A stretch of DNA of 35,325 nucleotides from Pedobacter sp. Leaf216 (lineage in GTDB: Bacteria > Bacteroidota > Bacteroidia > Sphingobacteriales > Sphingobacteriaceae), in assembly GCF_001421515.1 (NCBI RefSeq), contig NZ_LMKM01000015.1, positions 78,673 to 113,997 of the forward strand. The letters are read 5' to 3'. This document shows positions 8,632 through 16,124 of this stretch, one piece after another. Each line of letters starts with the position of its first letter. The first letter of the stretch is position 1. The notes beneath the pieces were generated by a model, which was not told the DNA's origin, searched no databases, and was given only the letters and a program-made list of their open reading frames with translations. A program made the position numbers and the translations under genes.

Positions 8632-9660
8632 TTAAACGCTTGCTGTTAAATACTGCGATTTTATTCTTTTTAATATTGCTAATTGTGGCCCCCGGTTATC
8701 GAGATCTGATTGACGGGCATTTAAAAGTATGCTTTTTTTAAGCAGATCGTTTTCATTATTATACCCTTCAATATCATTTTCAGAGATTTGCTTACGTTTA
8801 TTTTCCGGTCTATCTAACTTATAACCCAAATCGGTTAAGGTTTGGTGGTTTATAGATTCAAATATGTCGATTTCTTCTGCACGGAGTTCTTTCCTATACT
8901 TGCCTGTATTGTCTTTTATAATAGGCTTGGCCAAATTTTCCCACATTTCGCCTGCGCTGGCTGTTGCTTTCGATTCTTTTGAATGGTGAAAATCCAACAT
9001 GCGTTCTGAATAATCAATGGCTAAAAAGCGGCACAATTCCTGAATCACTTTTGAAGGATTGGCAATCAATTCTTCATAATTTAAAGAGAAAAACCAATCT
9101 TTTGTAATTTTCCTTGACAGCTCAATACAAGCATTTTGATCTGTAAACCATTGTTTAGCCAGCTGATAGATGTGTTTTTCGCCAACAATTGCCTTTTTAA
9201 ACGAGAGGGCAACATCCCGCCCGTCGCGGTATAAATAAATGTATTTTAAATTGGGGTTGTGCTGTTCAAGGTTGGCCGCATAATGCACGTTAGCCATACT
9301 TTTACAACACCAGTACCTTGCGTTTTTGGCAATTGCTGCAGTTTCATAAATCAATCTATTGATTTCGAAAAGGCTATATGTTGTTGAGTTTTCAAAAATC
9401 CAGGTTTCGCTAAGCTCAACACCATCCCAGGGCACGGGGTTAGCTTTTACGTAACTTACTACATCTGCAATGAGTAGCTTATACTTTTCTTCAGTTAAAA
9501 ATCCGTACAAACCAAGCAAGGGCACAAAGGTGACCAGAATATGTGGGGGATGGGGTGAGGCAATCTGCTCAGACTGATCTAATATTACCCTCAACAAATT
9601 GGAACCGGATCTTTGTGTTCCAATAATCTGAATACCATCCGGCTTTAAAAAACTTTCCAT
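8632..9660 (-). CDS. PAPS-dependent sulfotransferase
   Basis: 342 residues. Near the N-terminus the 5'-phosphosulfate-binding loop reads TQRSGSNLLR (15-24), and the 3'-phosphate-binding segment YLYRDGRDVALSF is at 142-154; these are the two signature PAPS contacts of the family. No signal peptide or membrane segment is visible, so it should act in the cytoplasm on a small-molecule or carrier-linked acceptor. The acceptor cannot be deduced. The last 70 residues are polar and less family-like. Its ATG overlaps the chrA stop (TAATG), which suggests translational coupling. Sulfated steroid-like lipids, glycans or phenols are all possible products by analogy with other Bacteroidota; none is shown here. 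Confidence 0.93.
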   Translation of the reverse strand: MESFLKPDGIQIIGTQRSGSNLLRVILDQSEQIASPHPPHILVTFVPLLGLYGFLTEEKYKLLIADVVSYVKANPVPWDGVELSETWIFENSTTYSLFEINRLIYETAAIAKNARYWCCKSMANVHYAANLEQHNPNLKYIYLYRDGRDVALSFKKAIVGEKHIYQLAKQWFTDQNACIELSRKITKDWFFSLNYEELIANPSKVIQELCRFLAIDYSERMLDFHHSKESKATASAGEMWENLAKPIIKDNTGKYRKELRAEEIDIFESINHQTLTDLGYKLDRPENKRKQISENDIEGYNNENDLLKKSILLNARQSDLDNRGPQLAILKRIKSQYLTASV

Positions 9661-10889
9661 TATATAAAAATTGATACTGTACCAAGAAAAATTGCACCGA
9701 GTATTAAATAAACAGGGCTTAATTTATATTTAAAGCTTACTATTAAAGCGGCAATGCATATTGCGGCCACTAAAAGTGTTCGGGGCTGAAGTAGTAATAT
9801 TTTAATGGCTGAAGAAATAATCAGCCCCACAACCACCACTTTAATTCCTGAGATCATGCTTTTAATAAAAGGATGGTCTTTGGTTTTATTAAAGATTTTT
9901 GAAACCACAATCATTAAAATGGCCGAAGGGATAAACATGCTGCAGGTAGCAACAAAGGCACCTAAAAAACCACCCAGCTTAAAACCTATAAACGTTGCGC
10001 TTACCAGGATTGGGCCTGGCGTAACCTGACTAAAAGCAATTACATCAATTAATTCCTTCGCGTTAAGCCAATGCAAATCTTTAACCAATAGCGATTGCAT
10101 AATCGGAATTACCACATAACCTCCTCCAAAAAGAGAAATACTGATTCCCGAAAAAACAGTAGCTATTTTGAATAAAATGTTCTGATAGGATTTAAATGCA
10201 GCCGTAAAAAATAAGATTTGATTGATGAATAAAACGGTTACGGCGATAAATGAAAATGACTTTATTTTTAGTTTAAAATTGGTTTTAAAGCTACTCATCA
10301 CTTTAATCTGATCAACTCTATTCCTGTCGAGCATTAAACCTGCAATTGCCCCTATAGCAATAAGTGCAATTGTAATTAAGTAATTTCCTTTGATCAGATC
10401 GAGCGTTGTGGCCAGTAAAAAAAGGAAGATTTTAGCATAATTAAGCGCAATTTCCTTTTTAAACAGCTGTAAACCGGTTGATAGTATAATAATGCCTACA
10501 ATTGCACCAACATATTGCATTATGGATGTCCAGGCCATACTTTGCCCATTTGATAAATACATGTAGGCCAACGCCAACACTAAAGTACAGGCAGGAAGCA
10601 ATACCGCGAACATACTTATAGCGGCACCCCATTTCCCTTTTAACAAATAGCCAATATTGGCAACCACATTAACTGCCATAGGGCCGGGCATAAAAGCTGC
10701 TACAGTAACGCTGTTTAACACATCCTCGTTATCGATAGACTGATCTTGCTCAACCATAATCCGTTGAATTAATGAAACCAGTGCCATATGACCGCCAAAA
10801 CTCACGCAACCAATTTTTAGAAAGGTTAAGAAAAGATATTTCAGCGTTGTTTTTTCTTTGGTTATATCGCCTGCTACTAATAACTCCAT
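9660..10889 (-). CDS. Chromate transporter (ChrA/CHR) family membrane protein
   Basis: 409 residues with about ten hydrophobic segments arranged as two homologous halves, the long-chain form of the CHR family (PF02417 twice). Half 1 has IGCVSFGGHMALV and AFMPGPMAVNV. Half 2 has SLFGGGYVVIPIM and AFSQVTPGPILVSATF. Characterised members export chromate, a structural analogue of sulfate. This gene opens an operon with a sulfotransferase, cysQ and cysC and overlaps the next start codon by one base, so transport of sulfate or a related oxyanion is a reasonable alternative to chromate resistance. That substrate is an inference from context only. Confidence 0.93.
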   Translation of the reverse strand: MELLVAGDITKEKTTLKYLFLTFLKIGCVSFGGHMALVSLIQRIMVEQDQSIDNEDVLNSVTVAAFMPGPMAVNVVANIGYLLKGKWGAAISMFAVLLPACTLVLALAYMYLSNGQSMAWTSIMQYVGAIVGIIILSTGLQLFKKEIALNYAKIFLFLLATTLDLIKGNYLITIALIAIGAIAGLMLDRNRVDQIKVMSSFKTNFKLKIKSFSFIAVTVLFINQILFFTAAFKSYQNILFKIATVFSGISISLFGGGYVVIPIMQSLLVKDLHWLNAKELIDVIAFSQVTPGPILVSATFIGFKLGGFLGAFVATCSMFIPSAILMIVVSKIFNKTKDHPFIKSMISGIKVVVVGLIISSAIKILLLQPRTLLVAAICIAALIVSFKYKLSPVYLILGAIFLGTVSIFI

Positions 10890-11046
10890 CTTTTTTGTAA
10901 TGATTTAACTTGAATGCTTAAACAATATACCATTTATTTTTACGCAATAAATGTAAATCATCTTTCGAATTACTTATCCGATTATTGGTTTTGTTTAAGT
11001 ACCTAATTTATGCGATTTTGAATGCATAAACCATTAAAACACCACG

Positions 11047-11056
11047 CAAACGTTTG
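11047..11056. promoter_or_regulatory. LacI-type operator-like palindrome 1 before chrA
   Basis: CAAACGTTTG is a perfect palindrome with the central CG typical of LacI-family operators, 158 bp ahead of the chrA start. It is flanked by G on the left and A on the right (GCAAACGTTTGA). Confidence 0.45.
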
Positions 11057-11214
11057 ATTAAACCCACGAATTGATGGTTTTATGAACAAAACAACACCAA
11101 ATATTAAGAGACGGATTTAGAAATGGGCACGAACTCCCCTATTTATTGAATATTTTTAAAGAATTTAAAGGAAAATGCTGCTTAAAGTGCGTGTTTTTAT
11201 CAAAAATGTATCCA

Positions 11215-11224
11215 CAAACGTTTG
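11215..11224. promoter_or_regulatory. LacI-type operator-like palindrome 2 before chrA
   Basis: A second CAAACGTTTG, extended as ACAAACGTTTGCGC, lies 168 bp from the first. About 16 helical turns separate the two centres, which would allow a repressor loop. Confidence 0.45.
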
Positions 11225-11257
11225 CGCGAAGATTCTTTCTTAATTCTTTAATAAAAA

Positions 11258-11296
11258 GCCCCTAACATTTACTTCTTAAAAGCAATTGCCAGGGGC
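11258..11296 (-). terminator. Intrinsic terminator of the outer-membrane receptor gene
   Basis: A GCCCCT/AGGGGC stem (11258-11263 with 11291-11296), followed on the minus strand by CTTTTTAT, lies 24 bp beyond the stop of the receptor gene. It separates that gene from the chrA operon. Confidence 0.75.
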
Positions 11297-11320
11297 CTGA
11301 TCAAAATTTAAAAGCTTAAC

Positions 11321-14137
11321 TTAATTAACCGTATTGCGGGGATTACTTCTTTCGTTATTTGCACCTACTTTGGTTAACTTGTAATTTAACGATAGGTAAA
11401 AATACCTGGTAATGTTATTGTAGCGCACATCTTCTATCCGGCTGCTGTTTACAATTCTATCAATGCTGGTATTTTGATTCAAAATATCAAACCCTTTTAA
11501 ACTTAGTGTTACCCTGCGTTTCATTAAATACTTGTTAATGCCTGCATTAAGCAAAAAGTAATTGTTGTTAAATCCGTCTGCACGCCCGGCTGACCCAACA
11601 TGGTTCACATCGGCCTCTACCCTTAAATCTTTAATAAACTCATAACTCAGGTTAAGGTTATTCTCCAGACTAAAATATTTGTTATCAATTGCCGATTCGG
11701 CTGTATTATTTATCTTGGTATAGGCAACGTAAGCATAAATACCAGCATTAAATTTATCATCAATATCATAACTCCAGTTAATGTTTGGCCCGATTTCGAA
11801 CCTGTTGGTAATGTTTTTAGCATTGCTGATAAAGTTTGTTCTATGTTCGGTAAAGAAGTTCATTCCATAGTTCATCCTTAATCCTTTAAGTTTTGATGGC
11901 ATACCGAAAAATGTTCCTGCCCGCAGGTAATAATTGCCGTTTACATTTATGGGTTTAACCGTTTGGATTCCGTTATTATAGGTAATATCATTGCCTGTAT
12001 CATCAAAAGATAAATTGTACAGGAAATAACCGTTCCAATAGTGGTTATTATCGGGGCTGAACGTATTGAAATTGACCGAAAGGCGATGATTTTTTCGTGC
12101 TTCTAAATCAGGGTTTCCAATCCTCTGGTATAACGGATTGGTATTGTTCTGCACTGGCTGTAAATCGGTTACCGATGGCAGATTAACACTTGCGCGATAA
12201 TTGATGGCTATGGTTTGATTGGCTTTATTCTTAAAATTTACCGTTAGCCTGGGCAATAAGTTATAATAAGACTTTTCGATATTGCCAATGTTAGTACCAA
12301 TGTTATTCAATACGTTTGCATTTAATAAACTTTGCTGGCCATTTAATCCAAAATTATAAGTCCAGTCTTTACCTGTATAAATAAAGCCCAAGCCAGCAGT
12401 TTGCAGGCTATTATGGTTATCGAAAGTATTGGTTAACGAAGGAACAATAGTTTCGTAACGATCGGTGGTTGAGTTATAATCAAAAGTAAGCTGTTGGGCA
12501 TCTACAATACTGCGCGTATAACCATAGGCTACATTGGCACTCCATTTTTGATTTAAAGGCCGGGCATAATTTCCATTAATGGTATAGGTTTTGGCTGCGT
12601 TTTCCTGGTTGGCCTGCTGGTTAATATTGGTAACGTTAACCGCGCCGTTTACATATTGGTTTAGCAGCGATTGGTTGAGCCAATCGGCATTGTAAGTATT
12701 CTGAGTGCCATTTAAGCGGATTGATACTGAACCCTTTTTATTTGGCAACCTTCTGAGTACGGTAAATTCGCCAAATAATGAAGGCGTAAAATTATGTTGG
12801 TTATAATACTGAGTTCCATCGTTTGCCTTTCCTGTAGCATCAAAATTTGCATTGAAAGTTCGGTTGTTAATGTTGGTGCTATTGTTTAATATCACATTCG
12901 GACGCAATACAATATCGGTTAATGAATCTGGATGATATTCTGCCTTGAAATTGAATCGGTGTGCCTGGTTATTGCTGTTCCGATCAGTATTATCCAATGT
13001 ACGTAAGATATCGCCCGAGCTTAAATCCTGAATATTTGATAGTTTATTACCTAAACCGGAAGAGAAGTAAGTAAAATAACTCCCGCTAATGGCTAACTTA
13101 TTGTTTTTGCCCCATGAGTTGCTGTAGTTTACGCCACCACTGTGCGTAGTATATAACCCAATGGCATTGTTATCAAAAACGCCGCTTCCTCCTATAGTGG
13201 TTTTACCATTATTGTTGTTAATTGAAAAACTTCCCCCGGCAGGCGGTGCGAATATATTTCCAATGTTTCCTCCACTAAAACTACTCAGGTCATCATAACC
13301 AAAACTGGCATCGTTGGTATTGTTGCTCATTCCCAAAACTGCAAACTGCAAATTCTTATTAAAATGGTTCGCACTTAAATATGTTCCGTATTTATCGGTA
13401 TTACCCCCGGCAAGGTTGGCATTGCCAAACCAGCCCTTTTTCTTATCCTCTTTAATGGTTAAATTTAAAACCTTTTCCCTTTGCCCATCATCAATTCCGG
13501 TTGCTTTGGCTTCCTGTGTTTTGCTATCAATCAATTGTACTTTGGCAATGGCATCGGCAGGTAAATTCTTAGTGGCGGTTTTAGGGTCGGTACCAAAAAA
13601 GTCTTTTCCATCCACGGTTAAACGGGTAACTTTTTGTCCCTGTACCAAAATGCTCCCATCTTTATCAACTGTTACGCCTGGCAACTTTTTCAGCAGATCT
13701 TCTACCGCTGCATTTGGCCTGGTTTTATAAGCATCGGCATTAAATTCGACAGTATCTTTTTTTACCGTTGCCATAGCATACCTACCGCTAACTGCAACAT
13801 CTTTTAAAGCTATTGCATCTTCTTGCATTTTGAATGTTCCAAGGTTAAGCACTTTTCCGTTTACGTTAATTTTTTTCGTAACCGGATTATAACCCATTGC
13901 AGAAATCCTGATCTGATAATCTCCGTTGGCAACAGTGTTGATGGTAAATTCGCCCACCTTATTGGTTACCACACCAACTTTTTTGGTTGAGTCGGCTATG
14001 TTTGATAAAATAACACCTACATATTCAATCGGAAGGTTGGTTTTCCCATCAATAATTTTTCCATTGATACTGGCAGCCTGTTGTGCGAAGGATTTCGTAG
14101 ATATGATGCACAGCAACATCAATAAATAGATTTTCAT
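11321..14137 (-). CDS. Outer-membrane beta-barrel TonB-receptor-like protein
   Basis: 938 residues. A cleavable signal (IISTKSFAQQ) is followed by a carboxypeptidase-regulatory-like domain (INGKIIDGKTNLPIEYVGV), a plug-like segment (RPNAAVEDLLKKLPGVTVDKDGSI, then VTRLTVDGKDFFGTDPKTATKNLPADAI) and a long Asn/Tyr-rich barrel of the OMP_b-brl_3 type. This is the family related to oar-like and FecA-like receptors, common in Bacteroidota and distinct from SusC because it has no SusD partner and uses the VDGKDFFG plug variant. The ligand is unknown. It is a single gene with its own terminator. Its 5' region contains small hairpins (14173-14191 and 14221-14245). Confidence 0.9.
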   Translation of the reverse strand: MKIYLLMLLCIISTKSFAQQAASINGKIIDGKTNLPIEYVGVILSNIADSTKKVGVVTNKVGEFTINTVANGDYQIRISAMGYNPVTKKINVNGKVLNLGTFKMQEDAIALKDVAVSGRYAMATVKKDTVEFNADAYKTRPNAAVEDLLKKLPGVTVDKDGSILVQGQKVTRLTVDGKDFFGTDPKTATKNLPADAIAKVQLIDSKTQEAKATGIDDGQREKVLNLTIKEDKKKGWFGNANLAGGNTDKYGTYLSANHFNKNLQFAVLGMSNNTNDASFGYDDLSSFSGGNIGNIFAPPAGGSFSINNNNGKTTIGGSGVFDNNAIGLYTTHSGGVNYSNSWGKNNKLAISGSYFTYFSSGLGNKLSNIQDLSSGDILRTLDNTDRNSNNQAHRFNFKAEYHPDSLTDIVLRPNVILNNSTNINNRTFNANFDATGKANDGTQYYNQHNFTPSLFGEFTVLRRLPNKKGSVSIRLNGTQNTYNADWLNQSLLNQYVNGAVNVTNINQQANQENAAKTYTINGNYARPLNQKWSANVAYGYTRSIVDAQQLTFDYNSTTDRYETIVPSLTNTFDNHNSLQTAGLGFIYTGKDWTYNFGLNGQQSLLNANVLNNIGTNIGNIEKSYYNLLPRLTVNFKNKANQTIAINYRASVNLPSVTDLQPVQNNTNPLYQRIGNPDLEARKNHRLSVNFNTFSPDNNHYWNGYFLYNLSFDDTGNDITYNNGIQTVKPINVNGNYYLRAGTFFGMPSKLKGLRMNYGMNFFTEHRTNFISNAKNITNRFEIGPNINWSYDIDDKFNAGIYAYVAYTKINNTAESAIDNKYFSLENNLNLSYEFIKDLRVEADVNHVGSAGRADGFNNNYFLLNAGINKYLMKRRVTLSLKGFDILNQNTSIDRIVNSSRIEDVRYNNITRYFYLSLNYKLTKVGANNERSNPRNTVN

Positions 14138-14220
14138 AACTGAAATTTTGATTTTTCTTTAGTTTGTTTGAAAAACCTTTTCTCAAGGTTTCAGCTATAA
14201 GACACCAAAAGATGTAAAGT

Positions 14221-14245
14221 GTGACAAAAAAAGATATTTTTTTTG
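14221..14245. other. AT-rich inverted repeat upstream of the receptor gene
   Basis: GACAAAAAAA and TTTTTTTTGTC form a stem around a GATA centre, about 85-110 bp ahead of the receptor start. A second small stem, AAACCTT/AAGGTTT, is at 14173-14191. Either could lie in an untranslated leader. The rest of 14138-14410 shows nothing I can assign. Confidence 0.35.
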
Positions 14246-14410
14246 TCTGGAAAGTTAAAAAGTTCCAGAAACGTAGCATTTACCGGTACTGAAAATTATT
14301 AACTTATTAAATTATCGAAAGTTTGAATAATGGAATTAAAGAAAGATGTAATGATTGAACGGAGGATTTGATCGCTGAGGCATTCAATCATGCACAACCC
14401 ACTCATGCTA

Positions 14411-14632
14411 TTATTTATGAAAGGTATCAAGGTATAACTCCTCTACTTTTTTCCGGGCCCAGGGCATTCTTCTTAAAAATTTTAAGCTCGATTTAATCGT
14501 TTGGTTGTTGTTAAAACAATCAATCCTGATCAGTGATCCCAGTTTTTCCCAACCATAATGTACCTGAAGATCGGTTACAATTTTCTCAAGGGTGATACCG
14601 TGTAACGGGTTATTTTTTTGCTGTTCGGCCAT
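14411..14632 (-). CDS. VF530-family (DUF2132) small protein
   Basis: A 73-residue protein that matches the VF530 family almost end to end: NPLHGITLEKIVTDL, HYGWEKLGSLIRIDCF, IKSSLKFLRRMPWARKKVEELYL. Family members are small helical proteins described as DNA-binding; the cellular role is not established. The start codon is 4 bp downstream of a perfect TAnnTTTG box. The methyltransferase gene ends 20 bp upstream on the same strand, so it may be read both from its own promoter and from that gene. Confidence 0.93.
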   Translation of the reverse strand: MAEQQKNNPLHGITLEKIVTDLQVHYGWEKLGSLIRIDCFNNNQTIKSSLKFLRRMPWARKKVEELYLDTFHK

Positions 14633-14636
14633 TGGG

Positions 14637-14644
14637 CAAAGTTA
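14637..14644 (-). promoter_or_regulatory. -7 box (TAACTTTG) of the VF530-family gene
   Basis: On the minus strand this matches the Bacteroidota -7 consensus TAnnTTTG exactly and ends 4 bases before the ATG. The usual spacing would put transcription start at or beside the start codon. No good -33 TTTG is seen. Confidence 0.45.
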
Positions 14645-14652
14645 AGGCAAAA

Positions 14653-15264
14653 TTATCGGGGTTTATATTGCGCCAGCCAAACATTTGCACCGCCACATTC
14701 AGGATCGTTAACTTTATGGGTAAGTACCTCAAAATTATTCTCTTCGAGCAATTGATGATATTCTGCTACAGCCAATGATGCATGAAAAATATTTTCGCCA
14801 CCGTTCATTCCCCAGGCTTCTCCCCTTTCGGTACCTGAGGTAAAAAGCAAAACTCCATTGGGGTTAAGGTGCCGACCAAAAATACTGAACATGCCAGGCT
14901 GATCGGCAACAGGAAGATGGAAGAAGCTATGCCAGGCAATTATCGCATCAAACTTTTCATCAAGGTCCAACTTCCGCATGTCTTTCTGGATAAATCGTGT
15001 ATCCGGAAAATTTGCTTTTGCAATTTCGAGCATCTGCGTACTGGCATCAATACCTAAAACCTTAACTTTCATGCTTAGCAGGTATTCCAGTATGGGTTTT
15101 CCACTGCCACAGCCCAAATCCAAAACACTTGCGTTGAGCGGGAGCTTTTTAAGCACCTCATCCAGATAAGCTTTTTCTTCTAAAACTGAATGGCGGTTTT
15201 CGGCAAACCAGTGACCTATTTTATCGTAAACTTTATAAACGTTTTTACGCTCTAGTTTTTCCAT
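14653..15264 (-). CDS. Class I SAM-dependent methyltransferase
   Basis: 203 residues from the ATG at 15264 (MEKLERKNVYKVYDKIG). The frame is open further upstream, but those codons are the 42-bp tandem repeat and look non-coding. SAM-binding motif I is VLDLGCGSGKP near 48-58, followed by VLGIDAS (motif II), an IIAWHSFFHLP segment after FDA, and GVLLFTSGTERGEAWGMNGG. The layout resembles small-molecule methyltransferases of the Methyltransf_11/25 type. The substrate is unknown. The VF530-family gene follows after 20 bp. Confidence 0.9.
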   Translation of the reverse strand: MEKLERKNVYKVYDKIGHWFAENRHSVLEEKAYLDEVLKKLPLNASVLDLGCGSGKPILEYLLSMKVKVLGIDASTQMLEIAKANFPDTRFIQKDMRKLDLDEKFDAIIAWHSFFHLPVADQPGMFSIFGRHLNPNGVLLFTSGTERGEAWGMNGGENIFHASLAVAEYHQLLEENNFEVLTHKVNDPECGGANVWLAQYKPR

Positions 15265-15323
15265 GTGTTGTTTTTTAAACTGCTGCTTTTGTTGCCTACA
15301 AGTTGATGCTACCAAAAACCGAA

Positions 15324-15476
15324 CCTTCATGATCCTCATAATTAGTTGCTGCCCACGGCAGGAAGCTTTCATGACCCTCATGATTGGTTGCTGCCCACGG
15401 CAGGGAACTTTCATGACCATCATGCTTGGTTGCTGCCCGCGGCAGGGAGCTTTCATGACCATCATGCTTGGTTTGG
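15324..15476. repeat. 42-bp tandem repeat array (about 3.6 units)
   Basis: Units start at 15324, 15366, 15408 and 15450, each exactly 42 bp; the last is partial. Every unit contains two short inverted repeats of the form CATGA-CCA-TCATG and CTGCC-CGC-GGCAG, with some decay in the unit nearest the gene. Because 42 is a multiple of three and the unit lacks stops in three frames, it creates spurious open frames on both strands. The array lies 60 bp ahead of the methyltransferase start, in its 5' region. The rest of 15265-15592 shows nothing else I can assign. Confidence 0.92.
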
Positions 15477-15592
15477 CACTGAAGGCCTAAAGCTTTAATC
15501 ATGATTTGACCCTATAATCTTAATAAGCGGTAACCAATAATAATCACTAAAAATACTGATGCGCTTTATAATATTTTATAATGATTTAACAG

Positions 15593-16000
15593 TTAACCTA
15601 CCGCAGTAGCATCAATTTCAATCAACATACCATTTAACGCCAACCGTGGCACCGGAATTAATGTGTTAACCGGAAATTTCTGATCTGGCCATATCTTTAC
15701 TGATTCTTCAATCAGAATCTGATGTTTTTCGTCATCATAGCCCACCACTAATGTTGTCAGTTTTGCGATATTGGCCATGCTAAGGTTCTTACTCTTTAAG
15801 GCGAGCGCAATATTTTCAAATACAATGCTTACCTGGGTTCTAAAATCTTCGCTTAAAATACCATCTGTTCTGCTCCCACCCTGCCCGGCAACAAAAACCA
15901 GTTTACTGTTTGCCTGCACTGTTGCTACATGAGAGTAGCCATGTGCACGGGGATCATATATCCCATCGGGATTGGTGATCTCTAAAGAATCTATTTCCAT
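15593..16000 (-). CDS. RidA (YjgF/YER057c/UK114) family protein
   Basis: 135 residues with the family core: LVFVAGQGGS, QVSIVFENIALALKSKNLSMANIAKLT and, at the end, the PRLALNGMLIEIDATAV segment whose Arg corresponds to the active-site Arg of RidA deaminases. RidA itself hydrolyses reactive enamine/imine intermediates from amino-acid metabolism. Other subfamilies have different or unknown substrates, and the subfamily here is not certain. It appears to be a single gene. Its ATG lies 6 bp after a perfect TAnnTTTG box on the same strand. Confidence 0.9.
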   Translation of the reverse strand: MEIDSLEITNPDGIYDPRAHGYSHVATVQANSKLVFVAGQGGSRTDGILSEDFRTQVSIVFENIALALKSKNLSMANIAKLTTLVVGYDDEKHQILIEESVKIWPDQKFPVNTLIPVPRLALNGMLIEIDATAVG

Positions 16001-16006
16001 TTGCTA

Positions 16007-16014
16007 CAAATTTA
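16007..16014 (-). promoter_or_regulatory. -7 box (TAAATTTG) of the RidA-family gene
   Basis: An exact TAnnTTTG on the minus strand, 6 bases before the ATG. A transcript from it would have almost no 5' leader. The -33 element is not obvious. Confidence 0.45.
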
Positions 16015-16070
16015 TCAGCCGCTAAATTATCCGATAAGAAATGGTAAATCGTCGGCAATTTGCAATAAAA

Positions 16071-16106
16071 AAAGCCTCCTGATGTTTTTAATAATCAGGA
16101 GGCTTT
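16071..16106 (-). terminator. Intrinsic terminator of the M1 peptidase gene
   Basis: A perfect 13-bp stem (16071-16083 with 16094-16106) with a 10-nt loop, followed on the minus strand by a T-run, 18 bp beyond the peptidase stop. Confidence 0.88.
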
Positions 16107-16124
16107 ATACCATTTACAGCGGAA

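Larger units (their letters stand above)
10890..11257. promoter_or_regulatory. Gene-free control region ahead of the chrA operon
   Basis: About 370 bp lie between the terminator of the outer-membrane receptor gene and the chrA start. No ORF is supported here. The region holds two identical CAAACGTTTG palindromes, listed separately. I could not pick a convincing -33/-7 pair for chrA. Confidence 0.5.

Noticed and set aside
14049..14279. A 76-codon minus frame overlapping the receptor start
   Set aside because: It overlaps the well-supported receptor signal peptide in another frame and shows no domain.
15265..15502. Protein-coding use of the 42-bp array (Met/Cys/Gln-rich 14-residue repeats, also open in other frames)
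   Set aside because: Several frames are open only because the unit length is a multiple of three. The methyltransferase fold begins naturally at the ATG 15264.
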